Assembly: GCF_008831285.2 (NCBI RefSeq) | Contig: NC_045147.1 | Span: 15,416,854 to 15,480,853, forward strand | DNA from: Nymphaea colorata | Lineage: Eukaryota > Streptophyta > Magnoliopsida > Nymphaeales > Nymphaeaceae | Reading direction: 5' to 3' | DNA length: 64,000 bases | Shown here: positions 25,832-37,650 of the stretch, one piece after another | Layout: the number at the start of each line of letters is the position of its first letter | How positions within the stretch are numbered: the stretch's first letter is position 1 | Program-made: the position numbers and the translations under genes | Notes under the pieces: model-generated | What the model was told of the DNA's origin: nothing | The model's input: only the letters and a program-made list of their open reading frames with translations | Database searches by the model: none

Positions 25832-26513
25832 CTAGCTGGAGACCTCTTCCAGTAGCTTGTACCTCCGCACTTTTCCCCTTCCGATCTGCCTCGCCATCCC
25901 CACTTTCGCGGTCGACGAGAAATCGTCCGACTTCGTCCTCAACAATTCGTCCTTGCGTCCTAAACTGCCACCCTTCCTTCCGGCCACGATCTCGTCGTCC
26001 CGCCGCACCTCCGTCGTCCTCTCCTCCGAATACTTACTGGACTGAAACTCCATCGACCTGTTCTTCTTAACCGACTGCATGTGCAGGCTCAACCTCCGAT
26101 CAAACCCAATAAATTTCCTCTTCAGACCGATGTTACCACCGTCACTATTTTTAGAGACGCCGCTGCTGGCCGAAGAATTATCCTCGCCGATAGATGTGGA
26201 GGGTTGCGTCTCTCTCTCACGAAGGCACCAGTTGCAGATGCGGTAACTCTCCGCTTTGGGGTAGAGATCGCTGCAGTATCTGAACAAAATACAATCACAA
26301 CAATAAGACGAAGAATATGAGCCAAGGCCAATCCTGAGAGGAACCAAGGAAGGAAGAGACTTGCAGACAGGAAACAGGAAGGGGGAGGGGCCGGCCGTGC
26401 CTGTGCTGTGATCTAAAGAGGCAGACGCCGCAGCGGAAGAGAGCGTTCGGCAGGCCGAGGTCGCCGCACATGCAGCACTCCTTATTATTACGGCGATGGG
26501 CAGATTCCGCCAT
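25832..26513 (-). CDS. Small PHD-finger protein (2 exons, 186 aa)
   Basis: Exon 1 is 26513-26401 and exon 2 is 26279-25832 (TAG stop). Joined, they give one PHD-type Cys4-His-Cys3 finger at residues 13-56: C13-x2-C16-x11-C28-x2-C31-x5-H37-x2-C40-x12-C53-x2-C56, with the signature RSQHRYCSDLYPKAESYRIC. The rest (57-186) is hydrophilic and basic with KRK, KKNR and RRYKLLE patches that could serve nuclear import. This matches a plant family of short RING/FYVE/PHD-superfamily proteins that are presumed nuclear; the ligand is not known. The intron starts with GC (26400-26399) and ends with AG. The H37-R38-Y39 junction needs that donor, and no GT nearby gives the conserved sequence. The start ATG opens the finger-bearing frame. 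I do not assign a gene symbol. Confidence 0.88.
26399..26400 (-). other. Non-canonical GC splice donor (PHD-finger gene)
   Basis: Exon 1 reads ..CAG CAC AG and the intron begins GCACGG. The acceptor is TTTTGTTCAG followed by A TAC TGC. AG + A makes Arg38 of the conserved QHRYC motif. The 121-bp intron is therefore GC-AG. The donor lacks the AAGT extension usual in efficient GC donors, so splicing may be weak or alternative. Confidence 0.75.
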
Positions 26514-26606
26514 TAGAGGAGAGACAGAAAGCAATGGAAGCTTGCTTTTGGAGATGTGGCTATGGAAGACGGCAAGCCAAAGAGAGCCATACACATCGCC
26601 TTCCTC

Positions 26607-26620
26607 CTCTTTATATTATT
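26607..26620 (-). promoter_or_regulatory. Candidate TATA box of the PHD-finger gene
   Basis: The minus strand reads AATAATATAAAGAGG about 100 bp upstream of the ATG, a plausible TATA position for a short 5' UTR. It is found by motif only, with no transcript evidence. Confidence 0.35.
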
Positions 26621-26967
26621 GCTCGTACTTGCATAAAACAAAAACTCTTTCTCTCTGTGTCGCTTTCCGTGACGTGCATGTGCTTGAAGGTGGACAATTT
26701 GAGGGCGAAGACCTCCTTAGGCGAGACTGACGTCGTCTCTGAAACTGCTCACTCCCCATGAGCTCACCTGCGCGGGCTAAGGCAGATCGAACCAGGTAGC
26801 AAATATGCCTACCTCTTAATCCAAGGAAGCAAGTCAAGTGGCATCTCTTCTTTTTCCTCTTCGGATTTAGAAATGTTCTTTTCACGATCTTCCATCTTTT
26901 CCTTGACTAAAAAACTTCAGTTTTCCTTTCGTTATTGTTCACTACTACAGCGAACTGTGGGCTTGCT

Positions 26968-26993
26968 TTATATATATATATATATATATATAC

Positions 26994-27040
<47 letters not shown>
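26968..27040. repeat. Compound (TA)n-(GA)n microsatellite upstream of the PHD-finger gene
   Basis: A (TA)n run at 26968-26992 is followed by ACGTA and a (GA)n run at 26996-27040. Read on the gene's strand it is (CT)n followed by (TA)n about 450 bp upstream of the ATG. CT/GA repeats are common in plant promoters and 5' UTRs. It also creates spurious open frames of RERE and LSLS repeats. Confidence 0.9.
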
Positions 27041-27042
<2 letters not shown>

Positions 27043-29212
27043 AATGGAATCATGTCGATTCGCAGTTCCTGGTTGTGCGTCATGCCCGACAATAATTGCT
27101 GAGAAGTGGCAGTGGCCAAGAAAATGCCTCTACCTGCTACACACGTTTGTATCCACCAGAATGCTGACAACGAAAATAAAGTAAATAAGAGGAAAATCAA
27201 GGAATTTTTCTTTCATTTTCTTCTCGTTCAAATTGGTCTTCGTCGTTTACTAAGCTCGTCAAGTTTCTGAAATCGGTGAGCCATTTTTTATGTCAAGCAA
27301 GACAAGACAAATTCATGTAGATAGAAGCGATGGATTCACCAAGAGAGAAAGAAAAGTACAGTCTTGCCTCTGCTTGAAGAACGTTCTTCGAGAACTAATC
27401 ATAAAAAACTATACAAATTAACCTGGTTTCAGAGACTAATTAGCAGTAGCAATACCATCTTAGAGGAAGTTCAAACTTTTTTGGCTTATAAAAATCCTAT
27501 TTACTCAATACTTCTTAGGTTCTTGAGTATATGAAAATTACGTTCCCGTAGCTAAAATGACTATAGATACATGTAAATACGACGATTTCATGTTCTATAC
27601 GTAAATAAAAGACATGAGCCAGAAAAAAAAATTAAAAAAAGAAGCACGAATCTTCAGAAACAGGTAAGATGTTAAAAAAAAAAAAAAACTAAGAACACTT
27701 TCATATGAAAGAGCAAAAGTGGCCTACATAGGAAAAGAAGGCAAAAGTAAGGAAGAAATTTCGTGGAACGTGTTTAGAACGCGGAGGTGAGCCGTGAGCG
27801 GTGCTCTAAACAACCATGGAAGTTCACGTTCGCCTCACGGTTCCGTAACCATTGAAATTTGCAGAAACCGACTCTTCATCAAGGGGGCTACCAAGAACCA
27901 ACACCCTTCATTATGCGCATATAAAGACTCGCCGGCCGGCGACCGGACTCCGGTGGACTCAGACTTTATCGGGTCTGTCTTAAGTTCTTAACCAGACTTT
28001 ATTCGATGGGGGACTTCAACGTGGACTCGAAGTCGCTGTCCCGGATACCTCGGTACCAAATACAGATCTCATTTGACTTGAGTTTTGAGATCTGGGTTTC
28101 AAATCTTGGTTAGAGTTTCCTCAAATCTCAGACTCAAATTCAACAATTTGGATCAGTAAATTGAATATCAGATCAAGCTGAATAAAACTAAGTTTGATTC
28201 GGAAGTAAGCAAGTCTATTATGTGGTCATGCGGGGAGAGGTTATGGGGAAGGCTTTTAAAACATATGAACTTGTTGGCGCGGCCTTCTTCTGATTGCCCC
28301 ATAGCGTCAAATGAGTGCGGCCCTCCTCTCATTAAACATGAAGGAATCTTGCCTTTTTCTTTCCTTTTTTTATTTTTTATTTTTTAAGTCCTCTCTTATT
28401 TTTTATTTTGTGTTGAGGGGAGACGAAGAAAAGTTGAAGTTTGGCTTCGAGTTCAAACCTGTTTTACAGATTTTTGTTGTAAAGTTAAGTTGATCCAAGA
28501 GATTGGCTAATAGGATAGTTGCCATGTGTCATATGTTTTAAGAATAATCTTAAAACTTTTAATTTGTTAGTTATATATGTATATATATGTTGAACATCTA
28601 TATAATATACTATTTCAAATCTATGACCCATTCACCTGAATTTTTGAATTGGCAACACAAACGATTCGATTCAAATTTCCCCTTTTTTATAGCACTGGTG
28701 CAACTCAAGCCCATTGTATATGGAGTCAGGATGAGGTTTGAGATCAAAAGGGTCCGATTTATGTGGATGATCTTTAGTAAACGTAAAAGTAGTCTGCTAT
28801 AAGTTTTTTTACAAGGTAAAACGTGCATGAACATTCTACATGGAATGCATATATTTTGATCAAGTAACAAACTCCTTGAGCTTTGGTGGTAATAAAGCAC
28901 TTTCTATGCTAATAATAGGGGGAAGCGGTGCTCCCACGGTTTAAGTGAAGGGGCATTTCAGTTTATAAGGGAATTTTTCCATTCCATTTTTGTCCATATT
29001 GGGGTGAGGTCTTCTCTTTTAGAAACAAGTGCATTTTGGTCATTTTTGACCCCGAGCACATGGTCGTCTTTTAGATTTAGAGGCCATGGCATATAAACTT
29101 CTTTTCGGGGATACGTATTAAAGGAACTCTTGATTTCATTCTGCCTTAATCTCTAGCATTTTTGCCTTCAAAGGCATCCTAGTGGTTATAAAATGTCCTT
29201 TTGTTCTTCTTA

Positions 29213-29540
29213 GGGCAGTTTGGCTATAATAACAAGTTGTTACTGTCTCATCAATCTGTCCCGAATGTTAGAGTAGATTAATAGTACACTGTGTTATCAT
29301 AACTCATGAATTTATCCAAATCTTTAAGGTAAATTAATGATACAATAACAACATGTTACTTTTATCAAAGATGCTGATAGGGGCTATTTGACATTAGAAA
29401 CAAGATGAGATTGTTACATGAATCTGATCCAAAATTAAGATAGATTTATAGAGCACTTAAACAAGTGTTCCATAAATCTATTCCAATTTTTAAGTAGATT
29501 TTTGTAATACTCACATGTTGTTCCCAAGGTCGAACTGCCC
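29213..29540. mobile_element. MITE-like element with GGGCAGTT ends, 328 bp
   Basis: The left end GGGCAGTTTGGCTATAATAA pairs with the right end, whose inverse reads GGGCAGTTCGACCTTGGGAA. A second start-like copy (GGGGCTATTTGACATTAGAA) begins at 29380 and is followed by sequence similar to the first half (..ATGAATCTGATCC.. against ..ATCAATCTGTCCC..), so the element looks like two related arms joined. TTA adjoins the left end, and CTTA the right. GGGC ends with a TTA/TAA flank recall PIF/Harbinger MITEs, but the target duplication is offset by one base. Confidence 0.55.
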
Positions 29541-31756
29541 CTTACATTACATGTTCAAAAGTTTGCATGTTTGACAGCCAAAATAATTGAAATGCCCTTC
29601 ATAGTGAAATAGAGAAACCCCCTTTACATAGACAAAAAAGGAAATCAAATAAGTTACCTTAGCTGGTTGAGTTAGGAGCATGTGAAAAGCATATCTCTAG
29701 TTTGATTTTCTTTGGATTCGCATACCTAAAAATTAAACAAGTCATCTTATGAAAAGGTTACCTCATAAAAAACCGAAATGCCCTTCGATGACACATGGTG
29801 CTCATGTGAGGGCTCAAACATGCAAGCTGCTTTCTTCTTTGGGAAAAAGATTTAGGCAAAGAAAGCTGCAGCCGCGAGAAAATGATCCAATAATGATCAC
29901 TGCATGTTCCTGAACCGGCTCATTCGGACATTGACTATATTGGACTCAGCACTCTTTCAGAACCCGCCTACGCTACTTTGTTAATTGTGAAAGTTTAATT
30001 TAACTGATGATTATCGAAATTCTTAGAATTTAAGGGATGTTTTTTTCTTAAAGCTAGATGAAGAACCTTTCCTCCTTTAAAACAGGTCTGTACTGTACAA
30101 AACTTAAGTATTTCAAAACTTAAGTCCATAGGAAGAGCATTTTCCTAGTTTATGTGAAAGTGCACCTCTTACATCAACCCACGATCAATGTTTGGAGGTA
30201 AAAAATGATTTTGCTTCAAAAACACTGTTTCATGAGGTGCATCTGGATGACACATAAAACGAGTTTGAGTAATGCCAAAAACCAGTTTTCCAAAAACAGA
30301 AAATGTGTTTTCATTCTATTATCCAAACATGCAAACCAATTCTTTACAACTTGAATTTTCCAGAAACTAGTTCATAAAACCAATTTTTTTTAGTGCTCTC
30401 ATCCGAATGCTCCATATACTTCAAAAATTTTCACATAGTAACATACGATTTCAACTCAAGTTTTGCAGTAAAGCATCGGAAAAATGAAAATTATTGCTGT
30501 AAAGCTTATGTTCAATATAATACAAATACATTAACAAAAGAAACGGGAGAATTAAAACCGTCTTTCCAACTCAAATTTGTTTGTAAATAAGTGAAATCTT
30601 AAGAGAGAAAAGAAAATAAAAAGAAGAGGTGAGTCTGGATCTCACTCTTCCAGCCACATGCCTCCACTGAGCCGTGTGTGTGAGAGAGGGAGACGTCATG
30701 AAAGTAAAGAGTGAGAGAGCGGAGGCTTCGCTTTTTCGACAAAGTCCAATAATGTGGACTTCGTCTAAAAAGCAAAAGTTAGAGGGAGCAACATCTTTCC
30801 CTTCTGAAGATAAAATAGTGTTATAAATTGACTGGGGAAAGGTGTCGATTCGGTGAATAGGCCGATTCAAGACAAAAAAAAAATTATAAGAACTTTTCAA
30901 AAATAGTTCAGAATGGAAGGTGACAGTCTTTAATTAAGTTTACTATGAATCACAGCAAAGGCTACAATCATAATACTTTCAACTCTCATTCGAGCAGTAG
31001 GATATTCCTCCTACAGTGCTTCCCCTTTTTGTTTGGCTATCTTTCCTATTCATTGTTAAGAGACATTTCTGACTGACAAAGCTACTTGTTTCTATTCCTG
31101 TACTGCAAATAACACTAGAATTACACCTTTAAATCAAAATCATAGAACTCGATTGTTTTGGCTATTTTAAACAGACGGAGTTGTCAGTGAATGACAGACA
31201 AACCAAATCCATATATGAAACAGAAGCAGGAACGAAAAAATTGTTTAAATATATTACAACGGGACAGGCGGTGGGATCCCCGAGAGAAGCAGGAAGCACG
31301 AAATGGATTGCATGAAGGACAATAGATTTTAAATAAGGAAAGCAAGGTTTTCCCTTAACTATGGTTATTCCAGCAGATATACAATCATAAAGGGCATAAT
31401 AAGCTTTCAATGGCTTACACCTTGGCTTGTCAATACGCCGGTGCGCTGCCCACTGTTATCAGAATAATCTCACGTAGGTCAACCCAGATTGGTGGCAAAC
31501 ATAGTGGCTAGTTCGACAGTGCTACATGTTAACTGAGCTGTTTTAAAAAATACGTTCTAATATTTTTTAAATTAATTTTAAATATCTTAATTTCTTTCGT
31601 CATTGTTGAAAAAATGATTCTTTAACATTTTTTACCGATTCACGACCTAATTGGTGAATTGACGGATTCAGTTCAGGAACCAAGTCTTAGGGTTAACATT
31701 CCGGAAAAAGCTTATGAATTCACACGGAGGAGACATTTCATGGAGGGTAAGCAGCT

Positions 31757-32323
31757 TTATTCATTGGCAATACCAACATAACCATTTAACTGGTATTGGC
31801 ATCTATCACCCACTGAAAACTTCACAATCATAGGAATTGGTCCCATGATACCCAAAGCGCGATTCGAAATGTAATGAAGCCAATCATCCGCGCCCGTGAA
31901 GGGCCGAGACACAGAGAGATAAAGGTTTGCCTGCACATTGGGTGTATACATTGAAACTACAAAAAGTTACACACTTTAACTTCGTATAAGATAAATAGAA
32001 CATACTTGAGACCGCTTATTGATTTTTATAGACAAATGTGAAATTATGCACAAGGATCCGGTGACAAGTTCCTAACGTCCGCCTCGACCGACATGAAACC
32101 CAGAAATGATGTTCAGCAGAAACTGGAGGAGTTATGGACCACCTTGTCCATTGTATTTGCAATTTGCTCGATCCTCCATGAGATTGAATAGACAGCAGCT
32201 GCAGTTTCTCTTACGCGGCAACAAAAGATTGTGAATTATGTGGATTGTTGCGAATATGCAGGATCCACGAACCACTGAGACAAAATCATTGCCAACAACA
32301 TGCAAAGCTGCACAAGAGTACAT
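31757..32323 (-). other. Unidentified exon-like segments
   Basis: On the minus strand a good acceptor (CCCAATGTGCAG at 31931) leads into an open 57-codon segment ending in TAA at 31757, with a balanced, protein-like composition (GADDWLHYISNRALGIMGP). Upstream, 32323-32132 is also open after a TTGTGCAG acceptor-like site. I could not link the two in frame or place them in a family. They may be the end of a gene I failed to recognise, a decayed gene, or chance. Confidence 0.2.
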
Positions 32324-33350
32324 AAAACGTGTGTCATGAATTAACGTAAACTATCCTTAGCTAGGACAAAGATAATAACTATTCATATCTAGCAGCATGG
32401 ATCAATCATCTACGGACACTTTATAAATGGTGCTTTTTAATGTAAAAATAAAACAAACTGAAACTCGCCCATCAACTAACAATAAAGAAAACTCAACGAG
32501 AGGCGGTGAGAAACAAAATAGAATTCCTATTCCACCAAAAAAAAAAAATAATAATAATAATCTTGCAGGGACTATCCCGTCCATGTACTCCTCGTGACAA
32601 AAAATTGGCCCAGCTGAACATGCCACCAGCATGATCATCGTATCTCAATTTCATCTGTACCATCAACTAGCATTTACCAATTAGTGCCTGGTAACCACAT
32701 GAACTAGAAATTGTACAACATTTTGCACGTAAAATAATATTCATGTCCTGTTAATTTACATTTATAAGTATGACATATGGATGGAGTCACCAGCATATTT
32801 TCCAGAACTGAGATGCACAGCCTATAAAGAAGCTGGACAACATGGGCATGATTTCAACTTCTGAAAAAGCAAAAAGGATTTTCAACTATTTGATGGGCTG
32901 AGAGTATTAACAAATAACCTGGGCAAGCCAAGAAATGAGTGGTGCAATGATTTTGCCACTAACGTAGGCGCCAAAAAGAACAATGATCACTGCCAACTAT
33001 AAAAGGTGCCACCTCAACTGAGAACCCTTTTGAACAGGCCAGTGGCTTCTTGTTCTCCAATATAGTGAAGCAAACGTGATCTTTATTCGATGACTAGATG
33101 CCCTCATGAGGCTCCACTACCATATCAGAACAGGCAAAATAAGAAATGAGCCAAACCTGGGAGATTTGGGAAAGAAAATCATTTAGAAACCACAGATGAT
33201 TTGGAATGGGCTACATTCGCCCAACGAGGGTCATAATAGGTCAAAATACCCCAATACGGATAGCAGATGTTGATACCTAGTGTTGTTCTATCGAAAGAGT
33301 GTTAATCTGGAGTTTTACAAGTCCTGCTTAAAGCAGGAATCCTATTCTGA

Positions 33351-33775
33351 TTAGGAGTTCAGTTTCTTTCAGCATTTGAATTGTAGGACTGCATTTCCTA
33401 GATGATTTAAGAATTTTATTTGGAGAGGAAATTTCTAAATACAATATGCTTTTAGAGTCCTTTCTTTTTTGTGGATTTGTAAGTCTTACGCTACCTATAA
33501 ACTTATAAATAGGGGGTTACGTTCTTAGAATACTGAGTTTAAGCAAGACTTCCACTCTGACCAGCAGTTCATTTTCCTTTAATCACGTGAATTCTAGAAA
33601 TGCATTTCCTAGACGAATTAATTATTTTAATTGGATAGGAAATTTCTGAACAGAATATGCTTTTAGGAGTTCTTTTCTTTGTGGATTTATAAGCCTTACG
33701 GTACCTATAAAATTATCAATAGGGGGGCTATAAGTACGTTCTTAGAATACTGAGTTAATAGAACCACATTGAGAT
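33351..33775 (+). repeat. Two tandem LTR sub-units inside the left LTR
   Basis: Shared blocks TGCATTTCCTAGA (33390 and 33601) and ACGTTCTTAGAATACTGAGT (33519 and 33736) are displaced by 211 and 217 bp. Each unit has its own ACCTATAAA..ATAGGGG promoter-like block. The right LTR shows one unit only, so the left LTR expanded or the right one contracted. Confidence 0.65.
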
Positions 33776-33929
33776 TGATTGTTGGGTACCGTGGATATTA
33801 ATTTACTTACGACTAGTTCTTAAAGATTCTCATCTTCCCCGTTGGTATTTGTTTGCCATATTATTTGTGAACATTCCTTAGCACCTTCAACATTTTCTAC
33901 ATGATAATAGAGCTGCCATTTTCCCAACA

Positions 33930-33942
33930 TGGTATCAGAGCC
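33930..33942 (+). other. Retrotransposon primer-binding site (Met-tRNA type)
   Basis: TGGTATCAGAGCC directly follows the CCCAACA LTR end. This is the standard Copia primer-binding sequence in plants and fixes the element's orientation as plus. Confidence 0.85.
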
Positions 33943-35839
33943 ATCTTCTGTTTTTTCTAACATGGTATCCTGCGTCTTCCTCCTATTTGGAGGTGATGGC
34001 AGGACGTGGCTTTGTGGATGGTTGTAGGTTGTTGCATGCTTTGTACTTGCATTGGCCATTTGGCAGTGCCAGATTCAGCTGGACCTTGGTGGTACATACC
34101 ATCCCTAGTCCAGCAACAGATTATGTTGGAAGTTGAACTGTTTCATGGTTCAGCAAGGTGCTTGAAAAGCAGGTTCATTGTGAAGGAGAAGCGCATCTTG
34201 CGCTTGATGGTGATGTACAAAGTTTTCAGAACAGGTGAAGGAGCCAAAAGAGGAAAAAAAGGGAGCTGGTAGGAGGTAAAGAGGTTAGATCAGCCATTTT
34301 GCTCAGCACACTTTGCTTGTTGTCTATGACAAGGAAGATGAGTAGGTGATGAGGCTCAAGCCTTTCACAGTGAAACTTCAGTGAAGCTAGGAAATGTCTG
34401 CGTCTATGATTGCATGTTTACTTATCACCAAAAAAAATAGCGTTGGTTCATTCGGGCTCGATAAAGGCTGGTTGATTGGTTTGTTGGTACTGGTCAGAGC
34501 ACAAGCCATGTTGCATATTGGTGCTCAATCAAAATCTACTACCTGCCATGTTCTACAGAGAGGAGGATACTGCATATTCAGAAGACATCAAGACTCCTCC
34601 CTTTTGCTGGCAGGCCTAGACTATGGAAGGTGAACTTGTTCACTAAGTGGCCATGAACCATCATATCACTTTGGAGGTGTCACAAGTATGAATTTATTTT
34701 TGTAGAACTGTAAAGACATCACAAGGTATCGATTTGAAGCTGGTATTTGTTGGGTAGCACGTATTTGAGAATGGAAGAGTGACAGTAACAATAAGTTGGT
34801 AATTGATTTTCATAAATACAACATGATTATGGAGACTTTTTTATGAGGTCCCCACATCAAGCTTGGCGGTATGTTTTGTCATGACATGGCAAGGATTCAA
34901 TGATGAATATACTGATGATGCAATACTGAAGCATGTGGAATGCTTGAAAGTTTATGGTGGGGTCTTTTTAGCTAGTGCATATGCTTGTTCTTTGCGGATA
35001 AGCAGAGTTCTCACATCTACAACAGTCTTTGCATAACGTAAAGGAGTTGGGTCATTGTAGCAATTTAGTATTTGCCAGGAGTTGGGCACACCATACAGCT
35101 TGACGAAAGAGAAAGAATATGGTCTAGCTCACAGTCATTGCAATGGATGAGATGATTCTTGATGTTTGATGGATGAAGCCAGGTTGTCAGCATCACGTTT
35201 GCTTGTTAACTGTGTTACGAAGGTATTCTGCGCTTGGAAAGCCCCTCATTGGAGGATGTGATCCCCCTCTTGATGAATTAAAGATGACACTGAAGTTGAT
35301 AAGCACAGCAGATCCATAACATAAATTGTGATGGAAGCTGGAAAATGAGCATCAATCCACTGAAGAAACAGGAAGTGTAGAGATGGTTACAATTTTACCA
35401 CGTTAATGATATCAACTTACCGATGTTTAGATCATCGGACAAGAGTAGGATTGGGAGATTGCAGTAGGAGTTCAGAGTTATGAGCATAAAGTCAAGACTG
35501 AGAGGGAGTTTAGAAACCTACGCTCTAACGAGTATATCACAAGTTCCCCAACCGAAGTAGAAATTATTTTTTTGATTAAAAGTTTAGTTTCCTATTTGCA
35601 TTTTAAGTTTTTAACTATAGCAGTGTATTCCTAGATAAAAAAAAATTTATTTGAGCTAGGAAATTAGTTCCCTAAATAGAATGGATGCTTAGTCCTTTTC
35701 TTTATAGATCGTTTAGTTATGTTACATATCAAGTTATATTGAATCACATCAGGTTTGACCGTGGGGCATAATGTATATTCATGGGTATGCAGTTTACCTA
35801 AATCCTCAATATCCTTGGGTGCGTTTGAATTTCCCAACA

Positions 35840-37638
35840 TGATATTTTTTTCTAACATGATATTCCCCAGGTTTCCCTAACATAGATGTCATGCGATACA
35901 CTGGCTTAAGATTCTGAATAGACTGGGTTGTTTGCTGCTAGACTCTAACAAGTTAGTCAACCAGATTGTTGGTCGACAGCCAAGATCAAAAAGGTTAAAA
36001 GGAAACCTCTGTGACTCTGAACTCATCCCGCGGCCATTTTTAGTAACTTCTTGACTTTTTTTTTCCTTAGAAACTTTTTCAATGCAGATTTCGTTCTAAA
36101 AGTCAAGAAAAGAAAGAAACAAGACATAAGAAGAAAATGGTTTCATAGTACTCCTTCTGCCAAAAAAAGTAGAGATACAACATACATTTTTTCCATGAAT
36201 AAAAATAAATAAAATATACTTACATAATATGAGAAATTATATTTTTTTTTACATCAAGGGTGACATTGTACATTTTTTTTTTGGGACTTAGAATACCTTT
36301 GAGAATATCAACAATTTCCCCTTACTATCGGCTGGCTGCAAGATTGTTTCAACGTCATGATACGGTGGCTAGACTGAAAAAAAGGCTGATAAACCTGATG
36401 CAATTAACTCTATATACGTAAATCTTCTTCAGAGAATAGGAGCTGATGAACCTGGTCTTACTGGCTCAAGCATGTAGCTCTTATACGGAGCCTGAACCAC
36501 ATCAGTCGATTGTCGCCTTGTTAAGCCCTCTCGGTAAAGAGTTGCTATGTTATCCTCCAGCTACTTGTCTGACTAAAATATAATCAAACCTTAGACCGGA
36601 CAGATCCAAGCGTTACCTAATTTTATTTTGAGTCCTTCGTTCCTCTCTGTTTCTTCACAAGGACTCAGAATGCCTTATCACATAGTTATTAAATGCGGTC
36701 AGATCTCAACAGGAAGCAGGAAATAAAAATGGTTGGGGGAATAGCAGTTCAATTCCTATACAAGAATAGTTATACTTCAACAACACCATTTGTGCAAGAA
36801 TCTTGATTTTCAAGACATCTCTATCAATTACACGCAATCCATGAGATGCTTGTGTTCAAAAAGCCCATTTCTCTGTCCAAGAATCTCAAACTTTTGGTGT
36901 GAGGATCATGTTTGCTTGAAATCCTTATTCCTCTAACTGAAATACCAATGTCCTCATTCCTCAACGATCTTGCTCAGCTCCTGCACCATTACGGCTACTT
37001 ATTTGGAACTGTTATAGCTCTATATCCCAATTCTGGCTCTTGCAAGATTTATTGTTCACCCCAAGTCATCTCAAGGTTCCATCAAGTTACAGGATTAGAT
37101 TATGACAATCAGGTACATAGAAGTCATTAAATATTTAACACGGGTTCTTCCTCAAATTTTAATTTCACTACTTCTCTCAAGCAACAAAATAAGGTCGAGT
37201 ACAACACACCACTCTACCAGAAATAATTAAACCTGATCTCATAATTCAAAAGCAAGCAAGAGTTAGACCATATCCATGGTGCCTTTACTGGAGACCACAC
37301 AGATGCACTCAAACATACAAAGAGCTAATATTGTCTATAAGACAACAAGAAGGGAAGCAAAATTATGTTCTTCGAGAGTGTAGAAAATTAAAACGTTCCT
37401 ACTTGAACATTCTGACGACCTCAATCTCCATTTCCAAGCAGCAACTGTTTTAAATTTTAAGTATCTTTCACATACAATAACAAGTTACTTCATGTATGCT
37501 TGCATTGTGGATGTCAATCCACGAAAAAATCTTTGTATAGGACATTTGTTAACAAGAAATTGATTGGCTACATGCAAATTCTAAGAATACAAAGCAATCT
37601 CAAAGAGGAATTATTTTACCTGCAACAATGCATCCACC
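35840..37638. other. Gap between LTR remnant and ASG2; ASG2 3' flank
   Basis: AT-rich DNA with no supported gene. The part just below 37639 should be the ASG2 3' UTR. A 72-codon plus-strand frame at 36912 has no family feature. Confidence 0.45.
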
Positions 37639-37650
37639 CTAGCTCTGTGA
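37639..37650 (-). other. CaaX prenylation box at the ASG2 C-terminus
   Basis: The last four residues before TAG are Cys-Ser-Gln-Ser. A Cys at -4 and Ser at the end is a farnesyl-transferase target. Arabidopsis ASG2 is reported to be farnesylated and ends in a similar CaaX box. Conservation here supports membrane or partner targeting. Confidence 0.75.

Larger units (their letters stand above)
27041..33267. other. Intergenic, mostly AT-rich, no recognised gene
   Basis: I read both strands and found only a MITE-like element (29213-29540) and a few splice-flanked segments that I cannot identify (around 31757-32323). The rest is AT-rich with short frames that lack family features. A purine-rich stretch at 30590-30780 is low-complexity. 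Confidence 0.45.
33268..35839 (+). mobile_element. Non-autonomous Copia-like LTR retrotransposon remnant
   Basis: A TGGTATCAGAGCC primer-binding site complementary to initiator-Met tRNA (33930-33942) follows an LTR end ..TTTTCCCAACA. A second end ..ATTTCCCAACA occurs at 35828-35839, and the sequence before it (about 35590-35750, CCTAGAT..GGAAATT..CCTTTTCTTT) is related to the left LTR. A polypurine tract GAGAGGGAG at about 35500 marks the 3' LTR start. The left LTR contains two related units about 211-217 bp apart (around 33351-33545 and 33562-33775, each with ACCTATAAA.. and ACGTTCTTAGAATACTGAGTT). Between the LTRs, 1.5 kb carries no gag, protease, integrase or reverse transcriptase, as in TRIM/LARD-type elements. 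Outer boundaries and target duplication are uncertain. Confidence 0.65.

Noticed and set aside
26873-27200. Open frames on both strands near the PHD-finger gene
   Set aside because: They are translations of (TA)n and (GA)n repeats (YIYIYI, RERERE, SLSLSL).
34006-34633. Two plus-strand frames of 88 and 79 codons inside the Copia-like element
   Set aside because: Neither shows gag, protease, integrase or reverse transcriptase motifs. They are short frames in non-coding element DNA.
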